Source: Pseudomaricurvus alkylphenolicus (GTDB lineage Bacteria; Pseudomonadota; Gammaproteobacteria; Pseudomonadales; Cellvibrionaceae). From it: DNA of 64,000 nt. Shown here piece by piece: positions 36,156 through 44,827 of the stretch. The DNA lies in NCBI RefSeq assembly GCF_011683955.1, contig NZ_JAAQPI010000001.1, positions 496,001 to 560,000 on the forward strand, given 5' to 3'. Below the pieces are notes generated by a model. That model searched no databases. It was not told where the DNA came from and was given only the letters and a program-made list of their open reading frames with translations. How positions within the stretch are numbered: position 1 is the first letter of the stretch; each line of letters starts with the position of its first letter. Position numbers and translations under genes: made by a program.

Positions 36156-36180
36156 AGATAGCCGTCTTAGACGGCTATCT
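36156..36180. terminator. Hairpin between convergent operons
   Basis: Perfect 11-bp stem (36156-36166 with 36170-36180) and a three-base loop, 48 bases after the small-subunit stop and 105 before the TSUP stop. No long T-run; probably a bidirectional terminator. Confidence 0.65.
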
Positions 36181-36285
36181 AGCCCCCGCCGATCTCAGTA
36201 ACACCCTTCTATAAAACATCATACTTGGTCCTATATTCACCCTGTGGTCACAGCCCCCGATCGCGTACCTGCGGAAACCGCAGAC

Positions 36286-37044
36286 CTAAATGACGCTCAA
36301 TCCAGAAGCAAGCAGTTTGAAGCCCGCCAGCAGTAGGAAGCCATAACAACAACGATAGAATATCTCTTCATCGAGGCGTTGCTGCAGCCAAAAACCGAGC
36401 TGCGTGCCGATAACCGCAACCGGTATAAGTAGCGCGGATATCAACAGCGATTGATAGGTAAATAGCCCCATATAGGTGTAGGATAAAGCCTTTAGGATAT
36501 TGGTCAGTGCGATAAACGCCGATAGGGTCGCAACAAATGCCAACTTTTCCAACCGCTGAGGCAATAGATACATATTCAGGGGAGGACCGCCTGCATGGGC
36601 AGTAAAGCTGGTAAACGCCGCCAAAGCCCCCCAGAAATAGGAAGAGAACACGTGATCCCCAGGCGTGGTACCTTGATGGGGTGCTTTCAGTTTTAGGTAG
36701 TGATGTATAGTAAAGACTATCGCTAAGGCGCCGATGAGCAACTTCAGCACATTTGGGTTTAAGCTGACCAGACTGAGGCTGCCGATCATCGTGCCAAGTA
36801 GCGCTGCAGGGAATATTCTCTTGACGATTTCCCTGTCCCACTTGCCAAAATACCGATGGACATTCACAAAGTCCATGAAGATCAGAACCGGTAACAGGAT
36901 TGCCAACGCCAAAATCGGCTCTGCGACCAGCGATACAATGGGTACGGCCAGAATAACCAGGCCGCCCCCAAAACCGGACTTGCTAACGCCTGCAATCAAT
37001 ACGGCAAGTGCACTGATCAACAAGAGAGAATTATCAATACCCAT
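36286..37044 (-). CDS. TSUP (TauE/SafE) family membrane transporter
   Basis: A 252-residue polytopic protein with about eight hydrophobic segments and the family sequence SKSGFGGGLVILAVPIVSL near the N-terminus, plus a second repeat with AFTSFTAHAGGPPLNMYLLP. TSUP proteins move organosulfur or small organic anions across the inner membrane. It is the last gene of the nine-gene operon starting at 42350, directly after the TAXI protein. It may export or import a pathway acid; the substrate is not predictable. Confidence 0.88.
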   Translation of the reverse strand: MGIDNSLLLISALAVLIAGVSKSGFGGGLVILAVPIVSLVAEPILALAILLPVLIFMDFVNVHRYFGKWDREIVKRIFPAALLGTMIGSLSLVSLNPNVLKLLIGALAIVFTIHHYLKLKAPHQGTTPGDHVFSSYFWGALAAFTSFTAHAGGPPLNMYLLPQRLEKLAFVATLSAFIALTNILKALSYTYMGLFTYQSLLISALLIPVAVIGTQLGFWLQQRLDEEIFYRCCYGFLLLAGFKLLASGLSVI

Positions 37045-37113
37045 GCTCGTCTTCCACTTGCGCGCTCAAAAGCTGTCGATCTGGATGCGCTTTATTGAAC
37101 AGCGCGTCGGATT

Positions 37114-38088
37114 TTAGAGGTAACCATAATTCTCATAATGGCGCTTTGCCCCCGGATGCAGCGGTATGGGGGTTTTGGCCATCTTTTTGGGTTCCAGCGG
37201 ATAACTGAGCGGGCTGCGTTCGGGGGCGATATGCCGAAAGCGAGCCTCTATGGTGCCGCGTGTTTCCGTCAGGCACCATGCCAACAGATGAGCAACATCA
37301 TCCGGCATATCGTCTCTCACCAACAAAATGAAGTCGGAGAAGTCCAGGGTCGACAACTCACGGTCGAGATCCTTAAAATAGTTCTTTGGCAACAAGCCTC
37401 GACGACAGTGATAACTCTCTTCCAGATAGGTAAGAACCGACTCCTCCACCGGCAGATAATGCAAGGGCTGATCTTCAAGCATTTCGTGCCACCAAGGGGT
37501 CATGATCGCCTCTTGAACAACTGCATCAACCTCCTTGTTGTGCAACCATGAGAGCACGGAGTCGGGCCTCGCGGCTTGGTAGTAGCGTCCTCCCCAAGAT
37601 TCCACCTCGCGCTTACCGGCACCGGCCGCATCCATCAGCCGATGACTCAAAAAGCCGATATGATTGGAACCATCGTCTGCAGAGATTGCAACTTTCAGAG
37701 CGGGTTTCACTCTGCGCAAATCCTCAAAGGTGCAGATACCCAGCTCTTGCCGTACCGCTATCACCAAGCGGTCGTTCTGCGGCAATACCCCAATTGCTCT
37801 CAAGCCGGGGATCGGCTCTCCCAAGAGCAAACCCGTTCCTTCGAGGGCATTGACCGCCAGGCGTGCCGGTGTACTGATGGCAAGATCCATCGCCCCACTG
37901 CCAACGGCCCTGGCGGCACTGGCTCCGCCATCGCCATTCCAGACAGCTGTACGCGATTGCGAACCGGTTCGGTCCCCCAACTCTTGCATCAACCAACCCA
38001 AAATCATGTGAAAATTGGCCTGCCCCCAGTCACCTTGAAAGTTCAAATGCAGGGAGCGATCAATCTTGGGGCCTTCAACACAAACCAT
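37114..38088 (-). CDS. TAXI-family solute-binding-like protein without signal peptide
   Basis: A 324-residue protein of the TRAP-associated extracytoplasmic immunogenic (TAXI) type: GSGAMDLAISTPARLAVNALEG, then GIGVLPQNDRLVIAVRQELG-like folding and AVVQEAIMTPWWHEMLED. Normal TAXI receptors are exported, yet this one begins MVCVEGPKIDRSLHLNFQGD with no hydrophobic signal segment, and no TRAP permease is in the neighbourhood. It may be a cytoplasmic small-molecule binder or enzyme-like relative. It lies between flavodoxin and TSUP genes in the MarR-regulated operon. Confidence 0.8.
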   Translation of the reverse strand: MVCVEGPKIDRSLHLNFQGDWGQANFHMILGWLMQELGDRTGSQSRTAVWNGDGGASAARAVGSGAMDLAISTPARLAVNALEGTGLLLGEPIPGLRAIGVLPQNDRLVIAVRQELGICTFEDLRRVKPALKVAISADDGSNHIGFLSHRLMDAAGAGKREVESWGGRYYQAARPDSVLSWLHNKEVDAVVQEAIMTPWWHEMLEDQPLHYLPVEESVLTYLEESYHCRRGLLPKNYFKDLDRELSTLDFSDFILLVRDDMPDDVAHLLAWCLTETRGTIEARFRHIAPERSPLSYPLEPKKMAKTPIPLHPGAKRHYENYGYL

Positions 38089-38116
38089 AGTGATTCCTGA
38101 TTAATTAAAGTGAAAC

Positions 38117-38569
38117 TTAGAGCATTTTTGTCCAGGACACGATCCACTCCAGCGCTTGCTCCTCCGGGTAGTTCCCAGACTGTGCGTCGTGCTCACAGGA
38201 TTCACCCACCTTCTTGGCACCTAACGCTTGCATCAGTTCATCAAAGCTACGAGGGCCTCGGCAGAACGTTGCCGAATAGTGACTGCTGCCGAAACCCACA
38301 ACCCCATAGCGCACTGCGGACATGTCGGGGCGTGTCTCACTCAGTTCCGCATACAGTTTTTTGGCGTTGTCCGGAACTTCACCCTTGCCGGTTGTCGATG
38401 TACAAACTAAGATCAGCTTGTGTTGGTCGAATATGGATGCATCAACTTCATCCATGCTTTTCAATACAGGGGTGAAGCTCGCTTCTTCGAGGGCGTCAAA
38501 CAGCTCATCCGCCACCATCGCGGCCGTGCCACTGACGGTACCCACCAATATAGCAATATCGTTGGACAT
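38117..38569 (-). CDS. Flavodoxin-like protein (MioC type)
   Basis: A 150-residue FMN-binding-fold protein (MSNDIAILVGTVSGTAAMVADEL; phosphate loop GTVSGTA; LVCTSTTGKGEVPDN; VGFGSSHYSATFC). The ATG at 38569 lies about six bases after AGGTGG. Free flavodoxins carry one or two electrons between a reductase and an oxygenase or reductase. Here the likely donor is the FAD ferredoxin reductase in the same operon and the acceptor may be the molybdenum enzyme; this pairing is inferred. Confidence 0.88.
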   Translation of the reverse strand: MSNDIAILVGTVSGTAAMVADELFDALEEASFTPVLKSMDEVDASIFDQHKLILVCTSTTGKGEVPDNAKKLYAELSETRPDMSAVRYGVVGFGSSHYSATFCRGPRSFDELMQALGAKKVGESCEHDAQSGNYPEEQALEWIVSWTKML

Positions 38570-38595
38570 AATTTCCACCTACCTTTCGATCCGCA

Positions 38596-39291
38596 TTATC
38601 GCAAGTTCCTTGAAAAGAATTCCGCCGAACGCACATTTGCCAATTTGGCAGCACTTTCAACGTAACCTTGACCACCAACCCGGGCAAACGCATGTCCCGC
38701 ACCGGCATACGTGTGCAGATCAACCAATGGGTTATCGCCCAACGCTTCGTTGATTTTCGCTTGCGCCTCCGGTTGGCAGAGATGGTCTTCAGCGGGGATA
38801 TGCAGCATCAACGGGTTCTTGATATTGGGGGCCTGGTCCAAAACCGTTTCGATACCGACGCCGTAGTAACCCACCAAACAATCGGCATCGGAAGCAGTGG
38901 CCATATGGTATGCCAGGCGCCCTCCCATGCAATAACCCACAACGCCGACTTTTTCGCAGCGCTCTTTCATAAATGCCAGTGCTGCCATGCTGTCTTGCAG
39001 GCCCGTGGCGGGTTGAAACTTGCCAAACAGCTCCATCGCCTTCTCGCGTCCTTCTTCGCTGGCACTGTCAAGCTGTACGCCCGGTTCTATGCGCCAGAAC
39101 AGGTCGGGTACACACACGCGATACCCCATTTTGGCAAAGCCATCGGCCACATCGCGCATGTTCTGGTTAACACCAAAAACCTCCTGCAACACCACCAATC
39201 CGGGGCCGTCTGCGCCTTCCGGCTCGGCGATATAGGCAGAAAATTCACCTGTCCCATCAAATGCACTGATTTTGATCTCTGAGTTAGACAT
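38596..39291 (-). CDS. Dienelactone hydrolase-family protein
   Basis: A 231-residue alpha/beta hydrolase starting after an AGGAGG site. The nucleophile motif VGYCMGGRLAYHMA contains the Cys typical for dienelactone hydrolase, and AGAGHAFARVGGQGYV the catalytic His. It would open a lactone from ring-cleaved aromatics to a maleylacetate-type acid. In the MarR-regulated operon it is the clearest sign that lactones arise in this pathway, together with the CMD-like protein. Confidence 0.93.
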   Translation of the reverse strand: MSNSEIKISAFDGTGEFSAYIAEPEGADGPGLVVLQEVFGVNQNMRDVADGFAKMGYRVCVPDLFWRIEPGVQLDSASEEGREKAMELFGKFQPATGLQDSMAALAFMKERCEKVGVVGYCMGGRLAYHMATASDADCLVGYYGVGIETVLDQAPNIKNPLMLHIPAEDHLCQPEAQAKINEALGDNPLVDLHTYAGAGHAFARVGGQGYVESAAKLANVRSAEFFSRNLR

Positions 39292-39311
39292 TATTGCCTC
39301 CTTTTAACACG

Positions 39312-40541
39312 TTAAGGCGTTTTGGGTATGAGTGTTCTTAACTTTACGGAGTCGTCCCCAAGGCGCTGAGGATCAATACCAACTGTACCGATTAGGCGCT
39401 TGGCGATTGCCATCTCCTTGCCTTGATTGACACAAATGACGCCGACTACTTCTTCCTCCAGCCGTTGGAAAAGCGAAAAGGCACTGCTACCGATTTCTCC
39501 TCGAATAACCACCTCATCCCAGGCTTGGGGAGCTCCAGCAATTTGAAGGTTTACGTCGTATTGATCAGACCACACCCAGGGAGCATCAATCGACTTTGTC
39601 TCTGCCCCAGACATGGCACTCGCTGCTAACTCGCCCTGGGCCAGAGCATTTTGCCAAGATTCGTGTCGAAACGCGTAATCAAACGCGGGATGATAACGGC
39701 ATGCAATATCGCCAATGGCAAAAATATCACGATTAGAACTTCGGCACTGTTCATCCACCATCACACCGTTTTCAACCATCAGTCCAGCCTCTTTGGCAAG
39801 CGCGACATTGGGTACGATACCGATACCAACGACAATCAGATCCGCGCGGATCTCGCGTCCATCGGCGAGAACCAGATTTTCTGCCAGGTCTGTCCCCTTG
39901 ATTTCCTCTGGCATAACACCGAGGATGATCTCAACGCCTTCTTGTTGGTGCTTCTCGGTGAAAAAATCTGCTATTTCCGGTGGTACCACCCGCCCCATCA
40001 ACTGCTGCCCGGCCTCAATCACCGTTACATGACAGTTCAGCTTTCTCGCACTCGCTGCTACCTCGAGACCGATAAATCCACCGCCAATCACAACCACGTG
40101 TTTACCGGCATCGAGATATTCGCGGATTTTCTGGCTGTCTTCATAGGTTCGTAGATAACGAACATTCGGCAGATGGGTGCCCGGTATCTCCAGTCTACGA
40201 GGAGTCCCACCCGTTGCCAGCAATAACTGATCATACTCAAGCGCTTGGCCGTCGTTTAAAACCACTCGCTTCATGTTTACGTCAATAGCATCTACGCGGC
40301 AATCCAGCATTAACTCTATATCCGCCTCACGATAAGTTTCTTCCGGCGCAATCAGTGCGGGCGCCTCTTCGTCCCCGTCGGTCAGGACGTTCTTGGACAA
40401 GGGAGGCCTCTCATAGGGTAGGTGAAGTTCCTCCCCGATCAGTATCACTCTGCCTTTAAAGCCATAACGGCGCAGTGATATCGCCGCCTGACCACCCGCC
40501 GGACCGGCGCCCACAATCACAAAGGTTCTGCTATTGATCAC
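39312..40541 (-). CDS. FAD-dependent ferredoxin reductase (rhodocoxin/putidaredoxin reductase type)
   Basis: A 409-residue reductase. A GTG at 40541 with GGAGG five bases upstream is the start; the longer ATG frame runs into the preceding gene. It has the FAD motif VIVGAGPAGGQAAISLRR, the NAD motif VVVIGGGFIGLEVAASA and a second FAD segment NRDIFAIGDIA. It takes electrons from NADH and gives them to a ferredoxin or flavodoxin. The operon lacks a ferredoxin but holds a flavodoxin, a likely partner. Confidence 0.93.
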   Translation of the reverse strand: MINSRTFVIVGAGPAGGQAAISLRRYGFKGRVILIGEELHLPYERPPLSKNVLTDGDEEAPALIAPEETYREADIELMLDCRVDAIDVNMKRVVLNDGQALEYDQLLLATGGTPRRLEIPGTHLPNVRYLRTYEDSQKIREYLDAGKHVVVIGGGFIGLEVAASARKLNCHVTVIEAGQQLMGRVVPPEIADFFTEKHQQEGVEIILGVMPEEIKGTDLAENLVLADGREIRADLIVVGIGIVPNVALAKEAGLMVENGVMVDEQCRSSNRDIFAIGDIACRYHPAFDYAFRHESWQNALAQGELAASAMSGAETKSIDAPWVWSDQYDVNLQIAGAPQAWDEVVIRGEIGSSAFSLFQRLEEEVVGVICVNQGKEMAIAKRLIGTVGIDPQRLGDDSVKLRTLIPKTP

Positions 40542-40584
40542 AATGTCCTCCAAACGACAATCAAGAAATACACATTGCGAGGCT

Positions 40585-41028
40585 CTAAACCCACTTTTGC
40601 CAAATGATGGCGGCAAACGCTGCAATACCAACCAGAGTTCTCACAAGGTGAAGCCAGGTCCAGCGTTGCAAAAGTCCCCTGACCTCGTTCTTTTCATAGC
40701 GTGCGGACGGGTCCATCAAACGATGGAGCGTGGGGCCAACAACAAGGACGCTGTATGGGACGATGGCAAACAGCAGTACACAGACAACCAATATCGTCAG
40801 GTCAGACATCCCCGCCAGATACCAGTAGCCGCCACTGGACAATACCGCAGACAGGAGAATCAGGGGCAGAGAGTACTCAACATATTTGTGATCAGCCCGA
40901 ATGTGGGCCAATGCCTCCTTGTCGGAGCAAGCTAATCTCGCAGGGTGCACCACCGTTGATGACAGCAGACAGCCTCCCGCGTACAGACCGGTGGTGAATA
41001 CCACGATAAAATGCAAAAAAATTGTCAT
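40585..41028 (-). CDS. Small membrane protein, DUF1772-like
   Basis: A 147-residue protein with four predicted membrane segments (FLHFIVVFTTGLYAGGCLLS; SLPLILLSAVLSSGGYWYLA; LTILVVCVLLFAIVPYSVLV; C-terminal LVRTLVGIAAFAAIIW). The Asn-free N-terminus and the VVGPTLHRLMDP-like loop resemble DUF1772, a family that includes anthrone oxygenase-like proteins and often sits in aromatic clusters. Role unknown; it may act with the cytochrome b561 or the DUF2269-type neighbour. Confidence 0.65.
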   Translation of the reverse strand: MTIFLHFIVVFTTGLYAGGCLLSSTVVHPARLACSDKEALAHIRADHKYVEYSLPLILLSAVLSSGGYWYLAGMSDLTILVVCVLLFAIVPYSVLVVGPTLHRLMDPSARYEKNEVRGLLQRWTWLHLVRTLVGIAAFAAIIWQKWV

Positions 41029-41074
41029 TGTGTTGCCTCGTTTCCCTCATACTCTGTTCATGTTCCGAAAGAAG

Positions 41075-41674
41075 TTATACCCCAGCCGTAGTAGCTGTAT
41101 CGGAGTTCCACGGATACTTACTGGGTATATAGACTGAGAAGAACGTTGCCGTGACTATGGCTAGCGTTGAACCATAGAAGAATGTCGTCCAGTCAGTGGG
41201 TTTGAGTACAGCCAACGCAATAATCAAGAACAGAATGGGCAAATCCAGGAAGTGAGTGAATGTGGGTAAATGCTGGGCTGTCACCTTTTTCAGTTCCGGT
41301 GTAATCTGGCCTGCCTTGAGGGATTGCTCCGTAATACGGCCAACTTTGACAAAATAGACCCTGGTAATACTGTTACCCTCTATAAACTCGAATAGAAACA
41401 GAAAGATCATTCCCGCAAGCCAGGGCACCTTGATAAATTCCAGACCACCGTAGAATTCAACGACCAACCACACGCCCGTAACCAGCATCATCAGTGCACC
41501 CGGAAACGTCAAGCCGTTATAAAAAAGCGCAATATTCCGAATGGCCTCAGCGAAGGGAATGATGTCGTCGCGCAACTGTCGCGAGCGCAGGTCCGATATC
41601 CAGACGCCAATCAATCCGGCGCCCATTAGAACGGCGCCCAATACGTGGAAGAATTTCAGATATTGATAAGCCAT
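41075..41674 (-). CDS. Membrane protein, DUF2269-like
   Basis: A 199-residue integral membrane protein with about five hydrophobic segments, beginning MAYQYLKFFHVLGAVLMGAG, which has the conserved FxHxxGA pattern of DUF2269 proteins where the His may bind heme. Second gene of the nine-gene operon, 46 bases from each neighbour. Possibly part of a membrane redox module with the cytochrome b561. No further function can be read. Confidence 0.65.
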   Translation of the reverse strand: MAYQYLKFFHVLGAVLMGAGLIGVWISDLRSRQLRDDIIPFAEAIRNIALFYNGLTFPGALMMLVTGVWLVVEFYGGLEFIKVPWLAGMIFLFLFEFIEGNSITRVYFVKVGRITEQSLKAGQITPELKKVTAQHLPTFTHFLDLPILFLIIALAVLKPTDWTTFFYGSTLAIVTATFFSVYIPSKYPWNSDTATTAGV

Positions 41675-41720
41675 AAATTCGTACCCTGGTTGGATGTAAC
41701 AACTGTCTTCTGTGACACAC

Positions 41721-42350
41721 TCATTCCCGCTGTGCTTCTGTCTTTCCGATCTTTTCGATATCTCTATGGGGCGGAGAAGTCAGTTTGCGACCGGTAATCA
41801 TTGGCGTGAGTATGTCGTCCTTTAGCATCAAGTGAATAACCACCGAAAGGACATGAGCTGCAATCAAAAGCAATAGCAACCGGTAGTTCACCGCATGAAG
41901 ATTTCCGAGCCCCTCGGACCAATCGGCAGCGATCCATTCGGCCAAAGGTCCACTCAATGCAATACCATCACTACCAAACAGACCGGATGCAATCTGTACC
42001 GATATCACCCCTAAAAGAACGATTACCATCCATCCGGCTAAGGGATTGTGGCCCAGGAAGCGCTGTCTCTTCCCTGTCAACATGTTGGTCACGAATAGCC
42101 ACACATCGGCGGGTGAGTATAGAAAACTGCTGAACCTGGAATGGTAGCTTCCTCGAAATCCCCAGTAGCTGCGCCATACCACGAGAGCCGTCACAATTTC
42201 GCCCAGAAAGATATGCACACTGAGTTTATCTTCGCTATTGAACCCAGTCAGCGACAAAGCTGTAAAGAGTAAAACCAACGACCAGTGGAACGCTCTAGTC
42301 TGTCGGTCCCATACCATTGTTTTCGTTCTGAGTTTTTGTTCTGTCATCAT
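41721..42350 (-). CDS. Cytochrome b561/NapC-like di-heme membrane protein
   Basis: A 209-residue protein: MVWDRQTRAFHWSLVLLFTALSLTGF is the first helix with the heme-ligand His, followed by further helices with LSVHIFLGEIV and VIVLLGVISVQIASGL and a last helix with His residues (LLLIAAHVLSVVIHLML). It is like Ni/Fe-hydrogenase b-type and cytochrome b561 proteins that link the quinone pool to periplasmic or cytoplasmic partners. First gene of the nine-gene operon, 70 bases from operator 4, so it is co-regulated with the molybdenum enzyme and may reoxidise it. Confidence 0.88.
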   Translation of the reverse strand: MMTEQKLRTKTMVWDRQTRAFHWSLVLLFTALSLTGFNSEDKLSVHIFLGEIVTALVVWRSYWGFRGSYHSRFSSFLYSPADVWLFVTNMLTGKRQRFLGHNPLAGWMVIVLLGVISVQIASGLFGSDGIALSGPLAEWIAADWSEGLGNLHAVNYRLLLLLIAAHVLSVVIHLMLKDDILTPMITGRKLTSPPHRDIEKIGKTEAQRE

Positions 42351-42420
42351 TAATGCGTATTCCCGTTTATAGTCCGGAAAGAGCGGAATTCACGAAAGCA
42401 GGAGAAATCATCATTTCATA

Positions 42421-42438
42421 TTGACAGCATACTGTCAA
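42421..42438. promoter_or_regulatory. MarR-type operator 4 (divergent: TonB receptor and nine-gene operon)
   Basis: TTGACAGCATACTGTCAA, the full symmetric form: TTGACA reads on both strands. The region is divergent, with the cytochrome b operon on one side and the TonB receptor on the other. Possible -10 boxes with 17 to 18 base spacing are TACCAT (42445-42450, plus) and AATGAT on the minus strand. Confidence 0.88.
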
Positions 42439-42553
42439 TAAAAATACCATCGGAACCGCTAGCGGTGGTTAATAAACTGGCACTAGTTCCAAATGGGATA
42501 ACTACAGACCTTGTTATTCATAACAATTTATTTGATCTCCGAGGAGACACAGT

Positions 42554-44719
42554 ATGCATCGATTTAAACCTCGCACAGGCACGTCTGTCGCCGCAGGCTA
42601 TCTAGTCTCGATGTCTTTGATCAGCCCAACACTTTGGGCGACAGAGACCGCAACGAGCGACGACGAGTTGGCGTTTCAGATAGAGGAAATTGTGGTCACG
42701 GCCAACCGGCGGTCAGAATCCCTGCAAGAAGCCGCGGTTACCGTTTCTGCATTTTCCAGCGCCTCTCTCGATAAAGCCCAGATTGAACGTATCACGGACT
42801 TGCAATTCAGCTCTCCAGGGCTGAACATCGACAGTTTCAGCGGCGACACGCAAATCACTATGCGTGGCGTTGGTACCAACGCCTTTGGCATTGGTGTGGA
42901 CAATAGCGTTGCTGTCTATGTCGATGGCGTTTACATGTCACGCCAGTCGGTCGCGAATCAAGAGTTTATCGACGTTGAACGCATTGAGGTGCTGAAAGGA
43001 CCCCAGGCAACTTTGTACGGACGTAATGCCACTGGCGGCGCCATCAATATTGTCTCCAAAGCCCCGTCTGAGCAATTGGAAATGGAGATGGATGTACGAG
43101 TGGGCAACTACCAGAGCCGTCGCTATCGAGCGGCGATCAGCGGTGCTCTGGGTTCAAAGACGGTACTGGGTCGCATCAGCGTGATCAAATCGGAAAATGA
43201 TGGCTACAGCGAAAACCTACTTCCGGGTAGTGAAGATTTCGACCGCATTGATAACAACGGCGTCCGTGCGGCGCTGCTAATCACACCAACCGAGGATCTT
43301 GACATCACCCTGCGGGCGGACTACTCCGAGCAGGATGGCTCCGGCGTCGCTTATCAGCGTGTTGAGTCCACAGCACTTGCCTTCTCCTTTCCCTTTGGAC
43401 CCTTCGGTCCCAATGGCACCTATGATTCGAGCCCACGCAGGGCTTATCATAATTTGGAGGACAATCGACCGGCTCGGCAATACGGCTACAACGCCAAAGT
43501 GGAATACAATTTTGACTCGGCGACGGTTACCTCCATTAGTGCCTACAATCGCGGCGAAACCGGACCGACGTTTGAAGACCTGGACGACTCCGAAATTGAC
43601 CTCCTGCACAATAACGGCACCACGTCCACCTCCAGCACCTACTCCCAGGAGATCGTACTCACCTCCGCGCCAGGTGATGGCAGCGACGGAAATTTTGATT
43701 GGTTGCTAGGCGCGTTGTACATGAAGGACGATGCCCGCCAGAACGACAGTTATTTCGTCTACGGGCCGCTGCCGACGGAGTCCAAAACACTGGATAACAC
43801 CGCCTACGCGCTGTTTGGAGAAGCCTCCTATTACCTTTCGGAAAAACTGGTTGCCACACTGGGCCTGCGTTACAGCCACGAAAGCAAGGAAATGCTTGAC
43901 GTCAACTCTGGCATTGATTACCAGGATGATTGGTCCGATGTTTCTCCCAAGTTGGGTCTAAAGTATATCGTCAGCGACGACATCATGATCTATGCCAACC
44001 TCGCCAAGGGCTTCAAAAGCGGCGGTTACAATATACAGGACGCCAGCAACAGCTTTGATCCTGAAGAGCTTTGGAGCCTGGAATCCGGCATCAAATCCAC
44101 GCTGTACGATGGTCGCGTGCGGTTGAATGCCAGCGCTTTCCTCTATGATTATTCGGACATGCAGGTCAACCAGTCTTACTTGCACCCCTTCTTTGGGCCG
44201 ACCCTGTTTATTGACAATGCCGGCGAAGCCGAAGTGTTTGGTGCCGAGTTGGAGGTCCTGGGCCAGATCACCGACCGGTTGTCCCTCGGCCTGAATCTGG
44301 CCTATCTAAATGCCAAATTCTCCGACGGCATTGAGATTTCCGACCCCGATACCACCCTGCCGGTGGATGTAAGTGGCAATGCACTACCCAAATCTCCCGA
44401 CTGGAGCGCTTCCCTCAGTGCTCAGTATGCCATCCCGGTTTTCAACCTGGGCGAACTGTCACTGGGCCTCGAGTACTACTACCAGGGCGAGAACTACCAC
44501 AGTCCGTTTGAGGAGGACCTGATCCGCTCAGACAGCTATGACAACATCAATGCCAACGCCACCTTTACCAGTAACGATGAGCATTGGCATGTATCCGTGT
44601 TTGGTCGCAACATCACCGACGAAGAAATCGTCTCTGGCGTAACGGCCGACTCTTTTGGGCTGATCCACACCTACGCGGCTCCTCGAACCTATGGCATCGA
44701 AGTGGGTTACAAATATTGA
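42554..44719 (+). CDS. TonB-dependent outer-membrane receptor, MarR-regulated
   Basis: A 721-residue receptor with a GAGGAG ribosome site. It has a signal-type N-terminus ending near WATETA, TonB-box-like EEIVVTANRRSESLQ, plug motifs DNSVAVYVDGVYMSR and VLKGPQATLYGRNATGGAIN, and a barrel closing with GIEVGYKY. It should bring the regulon's substrate or a precursor into the periplasm. It lies 115 bases after operator 4 and ends at a strong terminator at 44755. Confidence 0.94.
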   Translation: MHRFKPRTGTSVAAGYLVSMSLISPTLWATETATSDDELAFQIEEIVVTANRRSESLQEAAVTVSAFSSASLDKAQIERITDLQFSSPGLNIDSFSGDTQITMRGVGTNAFGIGVDNSVAVYVDGVYMSRQSVANQEFIDVERIEVLKGPQATLYGRNATGGAINIVSKAPSEQLEMEMDVRVGNYQSRRYRAAISGALGSKTVLGRISVIKSENDGYSENLLPGSEDFDRIDNNGVRAALLITPTEDLDITLRADYSEQDGSGVAYQRVESTALAFSFPFGPFGPNGTYDSSPRRAYHNLEDNRPARQYGYNAKVEYNFDSATVTSISAYNRGETGPTFEDLDDSEIDLLHNNGTTSTSSTYSQEIVLTSAPGDGSDGNFDWLLGALYMKDDARQNDSYFVYGPLPTESKTLDNTAYALFGEASYYLSEKLVATLGLRYSHESKEMLDVNSGIDYQDDWSDVSPKLGLKYIVSDDIMIYANLAKGFKSGGYNIQDASNSFDPEELWSLESGIKSTLYDGRVRLNASAFLYDYSDMQVNQSYLHPFFGPTLFIDNAGEAEVFGAELEVLGQITDRLSLGLNLAYLNAKFSDGIEISDPDTTLPVDVSGNALPKSPDWSASLSAQYAIPVFNLGELSLGLEYYYQGENYHSPFEEDLIRSDSYDNINANATFTSNDEHWHVSVFGRNITDEEIVSGVTADSFGLIHTYAAPRTYGIEVGYKY

Positions 44720-44754
44720 GTCACAGGCCCATATGAAAATCTAAAGCATCGCTT

Positions 44755-44779
44755 AACGCCGCTTATCGCGGCGTTTTTT
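44755..44779 (+). terminator. Rho-independent terminator after the TonB receptor
   Basis: AACGCCGC (44755-44762), five-base loop, GCGGCGTT (44768-44775), then a TTTTTT run. It lies 36 bases after the receptor's stop codon. Confidence 0.92.
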
Positions 44780-44827
44780 GAATGATCCGGTGGAAATGGC
44801 GGAGAGTTGAAACAAGGCAGGCGCGAA

